Assembly: GCF_017571495.1 (NCBI RefSeq)
Contig: NZ_JAGETZ010000021.1
Location: 1-64,000, forward strand
DNA: 64,000 nt
Source: Hymenobacter negativus
GTDB taxonomy: Bacteria; Bacteroidota; Bacteroidia; Cytophagales; Hymenobacteraceae
Direction of reading: 5' to 3'
Made by a program: the position numbers and the translations under genes
The notes under the pieces: generated by a model
Seen by the model: only the letters and a program-made list of their open reading frames with translations
What the model was told of the DNA's origin: nothing
Databases searched by the model: none
Shown here: piece after piece, positions 35,207-43,397 of the stretch
How the letters are laid out: the number at the start of each line of letters is the position of its first letter
Numbering within the stretch: position 1 is the stretch's first letter

Positions 35207-37972
35207 CTACGGCTGCATCAGCTTCAGTTCGGTGCGGCGCAGCTCGCGGCCCACAATGCGCACCAGTTGGTAGCTATCGGTGGTAGCATCGTAGTTGAGC
35301 CCGATGCCGCTGCCGGTGCTGGGCAGTGCCGCCGCTCCTTGCAGCTGGCCTTTGTTGTCGTAGATGAATACCTGCGCCGGCCCCAGTTCAGTAACGGCCA
35401 CCACCTGATGGTTTTTGCCGAAATCGAAGAATTGAACCGGCTTCTCCCCCGACGTCACGAAGCGTTGGGTGAGCAGCGGCGTCGCCTGGTCAGGCTTGTA
35501 GATGTCGAGTTGGCTACCGTCTTCGCGGGTCAGGACGTAGCTGCGGCCCCGTTGGTCGGGCACGAGGCGGAAACGGGCAGTGCGGCTCCAGGTGGTGATG
35601 CGCTTGCGGCTGAGGATTTCGCCGGCCAGGTTGAAGGTAATCAGCTCGCCGTGTTGGTTGATGAGCGTGAGACGGCTACGGCCCAAGGTACTGCCGGCCT
35701 GCGCCAGCACATCACCGGCCAGCCGGGCGCCCATGCTCAAGGGGAACCCAGGAAACAGGTTGCCTTGCCCATCGAAGGCATAGACGTAGCCGTTTTGCAA
35801 GGGAGCCAGCACCACATCCCGCCCACTCACGCTGAGAATTGCCGGACGGCCCGCCAACGGAAAATCCAGTCGCTTGGGCTGCCAACCCGGATAAAGATGG
35901 CCTTTGGTGTCAAGCAGCAGCAGGTCGTTGCCGGCCGTGAGGGCCAGCAGGCGGGCGGGCGCATCTGCACCAGCAGCTGCAGTAAGCAAGGCCGCCACCC
36001 GCACGGTATCGGGCAGGTTGAGGGGAAAAGGTAGCAGGGGCTGGCCCTCATTGCCCAACAAATGCAGACGGTGGCCAGCCCCTAACAGCAGGCCCCCGGC
36101 CACGCCGCCCCCAGCCGGCAGCAGGTTGACGTCCACCGCCGGCCCCGCCAGCGTATCGGACCACAGCACCGCGTTGTCGGACGACACGTAGTGCAGCACC
36201 TGGCCCGAGTCCTGCACCACCACGGCCGGCACGCGGGTACCCAGCGCCGGCACCAGCGTGGGCATTCCCAGCAAGGTGTGCTTAAAGGCCAGCACCCGGC
36301 CGTTGGAAGCAGCTCCGCCGGCCTGCGCAGTGGCGGGGCCCAGGTTGGGATGCCGCAGCAGCAACTGGGTGAAATACTGGGCGTCTGGGCTGACCTCATT
36401 GTCGGCCGGTGCCAGCTGGAATGCCAGCTGCGAGAAGCGCTTGAACAGGGCTTCATTGCGGAGGAGCCCGGCCCGACGGTCTTCGGTGAGCACACCAAGC
36501 AGCGCGTTCCAGCTATTACGCGTGTCCACAATCACGCTCAAACGGGCACGCGGCAGGGTTTCTTGCAAAAAGGATACCTGTGCAGGCGTTTTAGCCCAGG
36601 TGTGGCCGGCTACCACATCAGCCAGGTAGCTGTTGAGGGTCAGCTCGTCGGCCAATACCAGGTAATTGCCCACCAGCACGCCCGCCTGCGCCAGCACCCC
36701 CACGGCCTGCGGCTGTGCGGGTGCCAAAAGCGGTCCCAACACCACCGCCTCCGGGAAGCCCACCGGGTGCACTTCATAGGGCCCGGTTTTGGTGAAGGCA
36801 GGCGAGTTGCCTTCCAAACGGCGCAGGCGCGCCAGCCACTGGGCCGTGCGGACCGGGGCCGGGCAGCGCACCAGCGCCAGCCGGCCGGGGCGGGCCCCCG
36901 GCGTAGTGGCAGCCAGGTACGCCACGGCCATTTCACTGCCAAACGAGGCCCGCAAGCTATCCAGTGCAGCTTCGTGGCCCAGCGAATCGGTTAGGACGCG
37001 GTCCGGTCGGGGCCAGGTACGGGCGGGTGCGGCGGCCAGGTGCATCAGCAGCGCGGTGCGGGTGCTCAGGATTTCGGCCATCGCCAGCGGCTGGGCCAGT
37101 TGGCCGCGCAGGCGCTGCTGCAGCGTACCGTGCGCCGTTTCAGGGTTCGAAAAGCCTTGCAGCTGGGCCCGGCTACCGGCCAGCTTCACGCCCAGCAGGC
37201 CCTGCGATACCAAGCCGGTGAGCTGGTCGAACTGCCCGTGCACATCGGGCCGAAAAAGCACGTCGAGAAACTGCGGCAGGCGGCGGTAGTTTATAAGCAG
37301 GGTGGCATCCAGTCCGCGCAGCTTAAGTAAATCCGTGGAGCCGAAAGCAGCCAGCACGGTAGGCGTTTCGGGGTGGGCCAAGCGGCGCACCACCGCTTCC
37401 ACCAGCGCCGGGTTGGCACTGATGAGGAGGTGGTTGCGGTAATTAAGCACGGTGATGCTGGTTTCGCCGCGCAGCTCGGTGAGCACGGTCAGCTCCTGGT
37501 CTTCATAGTCGCGGGTGCTGAGGCGGTAGCGCGGGTCGCGGCCCAGGGTTTCGAGCAGGCTGCGCACCTGCCGGTACTCGCTCACGTGGGCCAGCGGCAC
37601 TTGGTAGAGCACATCAAACTCGCCCGGCCCGGTCACGTGTACCGATGTGATGACCAGCTTTTTGCCTAGCAGGCGCAGCAGGTTGTTGCGTCGCCGGGCA
37701 TTGCCACCGGCCAGGCTGTCGGCCAAAGCCAGGTGGCCAGCCGCTTGCTGGAAGTAGCGCACCGTGGTGAGGTTGTCCCAAAGGTCGGTTTCCTGGAGGT
37801 GGCGCACCAGGTTGGGGTGGTCGTGGGTGCTGAGCACCAGCACGGCATCGTCGGGCACTAGGGCGTAGGGGTCTACGGGCACGGCCGCCAGGGTGCGCCG
37901 GTAATAGACGTACGTGGCCAGCGTGAGCAGCAGCAAAAGCGCCGTGAGCAACGCCAAAAGCTTTCGGGACAT
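35207..37972 (-). CDS. DUF3352-type membrane-anchored protein with propeller-like C-terminus
   Basis: The 921-aa protein starts at MSRKLLALLTALLLLLTLATYVYYRR, a signal anchor. The N-terminal two thirds resemble DUF3352 proteins (VPDDAVLVLSTHDHPNLVRHLQETDLWDNL; a repeated IGKKLVI..NYRNHLLISANPALVEAV pattern). The C-terminal third (from about 620) has blade-like repeats: VLHYVSSDNAVLWSDTLAG, LLLLDTKGHLYPGWQPKRL, NGYVYAFDGQGNLFPGFPLSMG. These suggest a PQQ-like or WD-like propeller. The role is unknown. It lies 80 bp upstream of nadR on the same strand. ATG 37972 is preferred over 38044, which adds a non-signal stretch. Confidence 0.78.
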   Translation of the reverse strand: MSRKLLALLTALLLLLTLATYVYYRRTLAAVPVDPYALVPDDAVLVLSTHDHPNLVRHLQETDLWDNLTTVRYFQQAAGHLALADSLAGGNARRRNNLLRLLGKKLVITSVHVTGPGEFDVLYQVPLAHVSEYRQVRSLLETLGRDPRYRLSTRDYEDQELTVLTELRGETSITVLNYRNHLLISANPALVEAVVRRLAHPETPTVLAAFGSTDLLKLRGLDATLLINYRRLPQFLDVLFRPDVHGQFDQLTGLVSQGLLGVKLAGSRAQLQGFSNPETAHGTLQQRLRGQLAQPLAMAEILSTRTALLMHLAAAPARTWPRPDRVLTDSLGHEAALDSLRASFGSEMAVAYLAATTPGARPGRLALVRCPAPVRTAQWLARLRRLEGNSPAFTKTGPYEVHPVGFPEAVVLGPLLAPAQPQAVGVLAQAGVLVGNYLVLADELTLNSYLADVVAGHTWAKTPAQVSFLQETLPRARLSVIVDTRNSWNALLGVLTEDRRAGLLRNEALFKRFSQLAFQLAPADNEVSPDAQYFTQLLLRHPNLGPATAQAGGAASNGRVLAFKHTLLGMPTLVPALGTRVPAVVVQDSGQVLHYVSSDNAVLWSDTLAGPAVDVNLLPAGGGVAGGLLLGAGHRLHLLGNEGQPLLPFPLNLPDTVRVAALLTAAAGADAPARLLALTAGNDLLLLDTKGHLYPGWQPKRLDFPLAGRPAILSVSGRDVVLAPLQNGYVYAFDGQGNLFPGFPLSMGARLAGDVLAQAGSTLGRSRLTLINQHGELITFNLAGEILSRKRITTWSRTARFRLVPDQRGRSYVLTREDGSQLDIYKPDQATPLLTQRFVTSGEKPVQFFDFGKNHQVVAVTELGPAQVFIYDNKGQLQGAAALPSTGSGIGLNYDATTDSYQLVRIVGRELRRTELKLMQP

Positions 37973-38080
37973 GCGGGGGTAGCGGATGACGGGCGACGAA
38001 AGTACGGCAGTAGGCCCGACAAGTCCGCTTGTCGCCTTTGCCACGTATCTTTCTGCTGAATACGCCTCCCCTGCCGTGCA

Positions 38081-38674
38081 ATGAATTTCTGGTCTGAAAA
38101 AACAGGATTGAAATCCCTCCGCGGCCTCCCTTGGCTGGCGCTGCTAGCCGTGCCGGCCTGCTTTCAGCTGCGCGAGCCGGAACCCTCAGTGGCCGCCAGC
38201 GAGTGGATTCAGCCCACCCAGATTGATATTTTATTGACCAACTTCACTACCGCTGTGCAGAACGTGAACGTGGCCAATTATGAGCGCAGCCTCAGCGGCC
38301 CCGACTACCGCTTCGTGCCCGACCCCACCAGCGCCGGCTCCTCCCCGGCCCTCTTCGCCAACTGGAGCGTGCCGGAAGAAACCACCTATTTCAGCAGCCT
38401 GCGCCGGCGCACAGCCGGTGGCGTCACCAACTCCCTCACCCTCAGCGACCGCCGCGACCAGCTTTACACCACCGATTCGGCCGAAGTATCGGCCCTGTAC
38501 CAGCTGCGGGTAACGCAGCAGGACACAGCCTTCCACGCCGGCTTGCTTCAGGGCAACATCCGCCTGGTTCTGCGCCGCCGCAATAACGAGTGGCGCATCG
38601 TTGCCTGGCGCGACCAGCGCACCAGCTCAGGTCTGTGCTGGACAGATTTGAAGAAATATTTCAGCTCACACTAA
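38081..38674 (+). CDS. Small lipoprotein, paralogue of the next gene
   Basis: The 197-aa lipoprotein has an n-region MNFWSEKTGLKSLRG, a short hydrophobic core and lipobox LAVPAC (residues about 22-27). The mature part looks like a SnoaL/NTF2-like fold: an early helix (PTQIDILLTNFTTAVQNVNVANYERSLS), a FVPDP pocket loop and a terminal strand pair (IRLVLRRRNNEWRIVAWRDQRT). The ending WRIVAWRDQR parallels WRMRSWYDR in the gene at 38887, so the two are paralogues. No catalytic residues are evident. Confidence 0.75.
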   Translation: MNFWSEKTGLKSLRGLPWLALLAVPACFQLREPEPSVAASEWIQPTQIDILLTNFTTAVQNVNVANYERSLSGPDYRFVPDPTSAGSSPALFANWSVPEETTYFSSLRRRTAGGVTNSLTLSDRRDQLYTTDSAEVSALYQLRVTQQDTAFHAGLLQGNIRLVLRRRNNEWRIVAWRDQRTSSGLCWTDLKKYFSSH

Positions 38675-38704
38675 GGACATCCTTGTAGCTGCATGAAGAA
38701 GAAG

Positions 38705-38837
38705 GAATTGGCGCATCGTCTGTCATCCGGAGCTTGCGAAGTACCTTCTTACAAATGCGCCGGTTGAGTTAATGCCAATTGTTCTGCTATCGCAAGGTCA
38801 TTCGCGGTACTCAGGACGACTGACGACGCGCCAATTC
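38705..38837. mobile_element. MITE/REP-like inverted-repeat element B
   Basis: The ends GAATTGGCGC (38705-38714) and GCGCCAATTC (38828-38837) are perfectly complementary. Inside both ends runs a version of GTCrTCCkGAG followed by GCGAA...ACCTT, giving an imperfect inverted repeat of about 40 nt. The inner motif matches element A at 27284-27388. It is non-coding, has no transposase and sits between two paralogous lipoprotein genes. Bases 38675-38886 contain nothing else apart from a possible promoter box TATATTTCG just before the next start. Confidence 0.7.
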
Positions 38838-38886
38838 TCCATTCCTTAATCTTCATTAAGCCAAAGGCCTTCGTATATTTCGCATT

Positions 38887-39426
38887 ATGAACCTGCCCCC
38901 GCGCCCGTCGTTTCCGGTATTGTTGCTTGCGGGCATTGGGCTGGTTCTCACAGTGCCTGCCTGCAATCCCTTCGCGCCGGCCCTCGACGAGGTGCCCGCC
39001 GACCAGAACGAGCTGCTGGGCAACCCCATTTACGTGCGGGGCTTCTTCGACCGCTTCCGCGCCTCGTACCAGCTGCGCGACTCCACGCTGTATGGTCAGT
39101 TGCTGGCGCCCAGCTTCCGGTTCACCTACCGCGATTTCGCCGCCAACCTCGACCGTTCCTGGACCCGCGATGTGGACGCCAACACCACCTACCGCCTTTT
39201 CCGGGCGTCCCGCTCCATCAATTTGCAGTGGACGCAGTACCTACCCGCTTCCGATACCCTTTCGTCGGACACGCTGGCCAATGTGGAGCGTTCCTTCCTG
39301 CTCACCATTGAGCAGCGCGACGCCGAGCGGTTTAGCGGCTCCGGCACGGCCCGGCTGGTGCTGGTGCGCAAAAACCGCAACGACCCGTGGCGCATGCGCA
39401 GCTGGTACGACCGCAGCGAGTTTTAA
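38887..39426 (+). CDS. Small lipoprotein, paralogue of the previous gene
   Basis: The 179-aa lipoprotein has lipobox LTVPAC at about residues 21-26. The mature part has an NTF2/SnoaL-like pattern: GNPIYVRGFFDRFRASYQLRDSTLYGQLLAPSFRFTYRDF, a beta-rich middle and the end ARLVLVRKNRNDPWRMRSWYDRSEF. Layout and C-terminal strand match the lipoprotein at 38081. Its stop overlaps the stop of the convergent minus-strand gene by 4 bp (TTTTAA shared). Confidence 0.75.
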   Translation: MNLPPRPSFPVLLLAGIGLVLTVPACNPFAPALDEVPADQNELLGNPIYVRGFFDRFRASYQLRDSTLYGQLLAPSFRFTYRDFAANLDRSWTRDVDANTTYRLFRASRSINLQWTQYLPASDTLSSDTLANVERSFLLTIEQRDAERFSGSGTARLVLVRKNRNDPWRMRSWYDRSEF

Positions 39427-40067
39427 TCCGATTTTGAGCGTCGAATAGTTAAGAAAACTGGTGTATTAGCCCAATTTAGAGCCGGCAATTGACTGAGCAA
39501 AGTCGCTATGTTGGCCTGTTTCACCGTATCTGGGCCAGCCAGCGAATAAATCAATTCCCGAATTTGACTCTTGTGGGTTAAGGTTGAATAAACGTAACGC
39601 ACCTCGTAGTTTCCCGGCCTTAATCGTTCGTGGGATTTTGAAAAACACAATAGCGATGGCACTCCGGCATCACGCGCAAAATCCAGGGTATGAGTCTGAT
39701 TAGGCGGCAGGAGTACAAACCCTTTCTGGGCTTCGCTCATAGACCAGAACCGTAAACAGGTACTACGAAACATTAGTCTCATCTTTTCTTTGGGACGATG
39801 CTTACGTAAGCGGTACACTTGCAACTCGGGCTCCGGGAAATAACTCCACATTCCGGAGCTCACTTCGCCATCAACTATCAGCACAGGCTGCTTGAAATCG
39901 TTGATTAACTGGACGTCGAATGCTATCGGTTCGCGGTAGTAGTAGTCAGTTTGTGAAGTTCTTACTACGCAGCGGAACATACTACTATCCATAGAAACAA
40001 CTGCTTGCGCCCGAAGCGTCGCAATGCTTCCCCAGCAGCCGAACAAAACCAGCAATAAGCTGCGCAT
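39423..40067 (-). CDS. Uncharacterised exported protein, AT-richer than its neighbours
   Basis: The 214-aa protein starts at MRSLLLVLFGCWGSIATLRAQA, a signal peptide cut near AQA. The mature part is beta-rich (YYYREPIAFDVQLINDFKQPVLIVDGEV, LRPGNYEVRYVYSTL) and looks like one or two Ig-like sandwiches. I know no family for it. By eye it is noticeably less GC-rich than the flanking genes and uses more A/T-ending codons, which may indicate recent transfer. It overlaps the convergent lipoprotein gene by 4 bp. Confidence 0.72.
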   Translation of the reverse strand: MRSLLLVLFGCWGSIATLRAQAVVSMDSSMFRCVVRTSQTDYYYREPIAFDVQLINDFKQPVLIVDGEVSSGMWSYFPEPELQVYRLRKHRPKEKMRLMFRSTCLRFWSMSEAQKGFVLLPPNQTHTLDFARDAGVPSLLCFSKSHERLRPGNYEVRYVYSTLTHKSQIRELIYSLAGPDTVKQANIATLLSQLPALNWANTPVFLTIRRSKSD

Positions 40068-40203
40068 TAGCTCAAAGTAATAAAGTGGCAACCTAAATGC
40101 GCTTTGCCGCCGCTATACCAGCTACTGCAAAGCTACAAAAATGGCTGGTGCGGTCTTTCCGCTTTTCTTTGGGGGAGTTTCCAACCCCGTGCCTTTTGAT
40201 TTT

Positions 40204-41670
40204 ATGACCGAACCCCAATCCGACCAGCCGCATTTTAAGCGCGCCATCAATCTCTTCGACGCCATCATGTTGGTCACGGGCAGCATGATTGGCTCAGGCA
40301 TATTCATTGTCTCGGCCAATATTGCCCGGCAAGTGGGCAGCGCGGGCTGGCTGTTGGTGGTATGGCTGCTCACCGGCTTCATCACCATGGCCGGGGCCAT
40401 CAGCTACGGCGAGCTGGCCAGCATGTTTCCCAAAGTGGGCGGGCAGTACGTGTACCTGCGCGAGGCCTTTGGTCGGCTCACCGCGTTTCTCTACGGCTGG
40501 ACGCTCTTTCTCGTCATCCAGACCGGGGTAATTGCCGCCGTAGCGGTGGCGTTTGCCAAATTTACGGGCGTGCTGCTGCCGTTCTTCAGCGTGAAGCATG
40601 TACTGTTTCAGATTGGGGGTTTTACGTTTAGCAGCGTGCAGCTGCTGGCCATTTTCCTCATCATCGGCATTACTGCCCTCAATGCCCAGGGTGTGCGCAC
40701 TGGCAAGCTTATTCAGAACGTGCTGGGCAGTACCAAGCTTATTGCGCTGGCTCTACTCATCCTATTTGGAGTGGCCTTGGGCATAAACCACGAGGCCATT
40801 GCCGCCAATTTTCACGATTTGTGGTCGGCTACCCGGTCGGCCGCGCCGGGTGAAACCGGCAGCACCGTGCCCATCAGCGGCAGCGCCCTGCTCATTGCCA
40901 TTGGCATGGCCATGTCCGGCTCACTATTCTCATCCGACTCCTGGAACAACATCGGCTTTGCAGGCGAAGAAATCCAGAACCCCGAGCGTACGTTGGTGCG
41001 CAGCATGGCCATTGGCACGGCCATTGTCACGGTGCTCTACATCCTCATCAACGTGGTATACCTGCTGGTGCTGCCCCTGCACGGCTCGCCTGAGGCTACT
41101 ACCCTGGCCGGCCGCGGCATCCAGTACGCCACCGACGACCGGGTGGCCACCGCCGTCGCCGAATCGGTACTTGGCAAAGCTGGGGCCTACGTTATGGCCG
41201 TACTCATTATGCTCAGCACGTTTGGGGCAAATAACGGCATCATTCTCAGCGGCGCTCGCGCCTATTTCGCGATGGCCAAGGACGGGCTTTTCTTCCCCAG
41301 TCTAGCTAGTCTGAACGGGGCTGGTGTGCCCGCCCGCGCCTTATGGGCCCAGTGCCTGTGGGCCTGCCTCCTCTGCCTGAGCGGCTCTTACGGCCAATTG
41401 CTCGATTACGTAATGTTTGCCGTGATTCTGTTCTACGTTGTCACCATCATCGGCATTTTCGTGCTGCGTCGCACCCGCCCCGAAGCGCCCCGCCCTTATC
41501 GGGCCTGGGGCTACCCGGTGCTGCCAGGCCTCTACGTGGTGTTGGCCAGTGCGTTCTGCCTCATCCTGCTCATCGCGCCCGATACGGCCGAGTTTTCACG
41601 CCGGGGCCTGGGCCTGGTGGCGCTGGGACTGCCGGTGTACTTCCTATTCGGCCGAAGGTTTCAGGGCTAG
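40204..41670 (+). CDS. APC-family amino acid permease
   Basis: This is a 488-aa permease with about twelve membrane helices. The conserved first-helix motif GSMIGSGIFIVSA is the substrate-binding unwound segment of the LAT/SteT-like amino-acid exchanger subfamily, followed by GAISYGELASMFPKVGGQYVYLREAFG. The late segment FGANNGIILSGARAYFAMAKDGLFFP is also typical. It likely exchanges neutral amino acids such as Ser/Thr or Leu; the substrate is not fixed by sequence. ATG 40204 (MTEPQSDQ) is preferred over 40141. Two stacked terminators follow. Confidence 0.93.
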   Translation: MTEPQSDQPHFKRAINLFDAIMLVTGSMIGSGIFIVSANIARQVGSAGWLLVVWLLTGFITMAGAISYGELASMFPKVGGQYVYLREAFGRLTAFLYGWTLFLVIQTGVIAAVAVAFAKFTGVLLPFFSVKHVLFQIGGFTFSSVQLLAIFLIIGITALNAQGVRTGKLIQNVLGSTKLIALALLILFGVALGINHEAIAANFHDLWSATRSAAPGETGSTVPISGSALLIAIGMAMSGSLFSSDSWNNIGFAGEEIQNPERTLVRSMAIGTAIVTVLYILINVVYLLVLPLHGSPEATTLAGRGIQYATDDRVATAVAESVLGKAGAYVMAVLIMLSTFGANNGIILSGARAYFAMAKDGLFFPSLASLNGAGVPARALWAQCLWACLLCLSGSYGQLLDYVMFAVILFYVVTIIGIFVLRRTRPEAPRPYRAWGYPVLPGLYVVLASAFCLILLIAPDTAEFSRRGLGLVALGLPVYFLFGRRFQG

Positions 41671-41736
41671 CAGCAATTTGTAAACCCCGGTTGCGGAATG
41701 CCTCCGCTGGGACTACTCCGCAACCGGGCTTTGCTG
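41671..41736 (+). terminator. Intrinsic terminator of the permease gene
   Basis: A perfect 12-bp stem CCCGGTTGCGGA (41686-41697) with TCCGCAACCGGG (41717-41728) is enclosed by an outer CAGCAA/TTGCTG pair (41671-41676, 41731-41736). It begins directly after the permease stop codon. Confidence 0.75.
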
Positions 41737-41768
41737 CTTATTCTGCTGTGCTTGCCACTGGCCTTAAC

Positions 41769-41807
41769 ACAAGAAAGGGCCTCCCGCAACGGGAGGCCCT
41801 TTCTTGT
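41769..41807. terminator. Bidirectional terminator between convergent genes
   Basis: An 18-bp perfect stem (41769-41786 with 41790-41807) closes over a 3-nt CAA loop. The GC-rich top is flanked by AAGAAA and TTTCTT, so each strand ends in a T-rich tract. It separates the permease from the minus-strand gene ending at 41857. Confidence 0.88.
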
Positions 41808-41856
41808 TATATCAACACCGTACGTTCCGGCAACGTTTTTGGCGGCCGACTACGTA

Positions 41857-42591
41857 TTAGCGACGCCGCTTGCTCGTTTTGGCCCGGGGCGTGAGGGTCA
41901 CGTTCAGGGGCTGGTTACCGCGGGCACGCTGCACCTCGTCATCGTAGCCGCCGTAGCCGTAAATCAGGGTATTGTCGCCGCCAGCCGGTACCTCCAGGGA
42001 GTAATTACCGTTGGCGTCGGTGCTGGTGCCTTTGCTGCTGCCTTTCAGCAACACGGTGGCGCCCACCAGGGGATGTCCGTTTTCGTCCTCAATTTTACCA
42101 GTCAACGTGGTGTTGGCGGGGGCGGCGGGTTCGGGGGCGGCAGCAGGGGCTGGCGCGGCGGCAACCGGCTCGGCAGCAACCGTGGCAACCGGAGCGGCTG
42201 CCCCGGCCTCAGCACTAGGAGCGGCTGCGCTGGCAGTAGCCTGACCCGACGCTTTGGCAACTGACATCCTTTTGGTTGATTTGGAATCCGGCTCATCGTC
42301 GGCATCCGTTGCAGCCGGGGCACCTTTGAGACCAGCTGCCATGCTGTCGGCGGCAGTGGGAACGGTGGCGGTTACAGCAGCATCATCAAGCATAAAGGTG
42401 GGCGTGACCGAGGCCAGGCCGCTGCCCTGTCCCTTGGGCAGCGCTACGTAGCCTATCACTAAGGCCAATATTAGCCCTACCAGAATATAGGTTAGGCGGT
42501 TGTTGCCGCCGGACAACACGTCTTCGTCCTGGGCATCAAGGTTTGGGTCGTACTGTTCGGCTTCGACTTTGGGTAAATTTTCTGACTTCAT
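41857..42591 (-). CDS. Membrane-anchored protein with carboxypeptidase-regulatory-like domain
   Basis: The 244-aa protein has a short cytoplasmic N-terminus and one membrane helix (LTYILVGLILALVIGYVAL, about 33-51). A long Ala/Pro/Glu-rich low-complexity linker (about 60-160) follows, then a C-terminal CarboxypepD_reg-like beta-sandwich (TLTGKIEDENGHPLVGATVLLKGSSKGTSTDANGNYSLEVPAG, about 162-235), the fold found at the N-terminus of SusC/TonB-dependent transporters. The basic tail KTSKRRR ends it. This topology puts the sandwich in the periplasm. A role in TonB-type energy coupling or envelope spacing is possible, but not shown. Confidence 0.75.
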   Translation of the reverse strand: MKSENLPKVEAEQYDPNLDAQDEDVLSGGNNRLTYILVGLILALVIGYVALPKGQGSGLASVTPTFMLDDAAVTATVPTAADSMAAGLKGAPAATDADDEPDSKSTKRMSVAKASGQATASAAAPSAEAGAAAPVATVAAEPVAAAPAPAAAPEPAAPANTTLTGKIEDENGHPLVGATVLLKGSSKGTSTDANGNYSLEVPAGGDNTLIYGYGGYDDEVQRARGNQPLNVTLTPRAKTSKRRR

Positions 42592-42893
42592 ATGTGGGTG
42601 TTTAAAAATGAAAGGAGCGTTTTAGCTTAGTTGAAATTGCTTTCTCTTAAAAAGCCAGCTTTCCAAATAGGCTGCGCAAGTTACATTCTTTGTTTTGTTA
42701 TCCACCGCCGAGTTTCCTTTTTTAATCCAAAATCTTTTTCGCTCAAATCAGTTCGATAATACTCCATCCCCGCGAAATCCAGTGGTATCCTGAGTCTGCC
42801 ACAACGCAGCCACGGGGCCGCCACCACCGGGCTATGCGCCACGAGCGATTGCGGCCCCGTTGCGGGGGTGCACTTAGCAGCAGCAGAATTCCT
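42592..42893. other. 302-bp intergenic region with one hairpin
   Basis: The region is AT-rich near the start at 42591, consistent with a promoter. It also holds a perfect 10-bp inverted repeat, ACGGGGCCGC (42812-42821) with GCGGCCCCGT (42851-42860) around a 29-nt loop. That may end the transcript of the gene stopping at 42894, though no T tract follows. No coding sequence is supported. Confidence 0.5.
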
Positions 42894-43325
42894 CTATTCG
42901 TCGCTGATGGTTTCGTTTTTACCAGCTGGCATAGGGGTGCCAGTGGCTGCTTTTTCGCCAAATGGCTGGTCGCGGGTACGCAGGTTGTGGTCCAGCTCAA
43001 TGCTGCCTTCGGCCTCGAAGCCCGGGCCCTGGGCTTGCTCGCCAGCACCAGTGTGGTCATTTCCACCACCGGGCGTAATATCAGAACCGCCGATGTGCAG
43101 GTTTTCCAGCTGGTCTTTCTGGTCGCTGCGCTGTGTGTAGCCGTTGGCCCCGGTGTAGCGTGCGGCAGTGGGGTCGCCGCTGGCTTTGTTGTTGCTCTGG
43201 TCTTGCAGGTATTCTTTCTGCTTTTCCAGCTCTTCGTTTTTGGCGAAGTGCTTATTCTCAGTGATGTCGGCGTGCTCGCCTTCGTTGGGGTCGGTGCCGT
43301 CGCCGGAAATATTATCGGGAATCAT
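42894..43325 (-). CDS. Small hydrophilic, probably disordered protein
   Basis: This 143-aa protein is rich in Glu, Asp, Asn, Gly, Gln and Lys, with almost no hydrophobic core (MIPDNISGDGTDPNEGEHAD, KNEELEKQKEYLQDQSNNK, GPGFEAEGSIELDHNLRTRDQ). It lacks a signal peptide, Cys and membrane helices. Such composition suggests an intrinsically disordered, stress- or desiccation-related cytoplasmic protein, but that is an inference. I do not recognise a family. The frame is well conserved in codon periodicity and starts with ATG. Confidence 0.6.
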   Translation of the reverse strand: MIPDNISGDGTDPNEGEHADITENKHFAKNEELEKQKEYLQDQSNNKASGDPTAARYTGANGYTQRSDQKDQLENLHIGGSDITPGGGNDHTGAGEQAQGPGFEAEGSIELDHNLRTRDQPFGEKAATGTPMPAGKNETISDE

Positions 43326-43397
43326 ATCGTAGGGGGCTCAAGAAATGGGAAGTAGCTGATTTACGCAGCCACTCGCATTCCGTTACGCCCGCCGGCA

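Noticed and set aside
42743..43069. Minus-strand frame overlapping the disordered-protein gene
   Set aside because: It overlaps the supported gene in another frame, lacks domain character and has a biased Arg/Lys/Ser composition.
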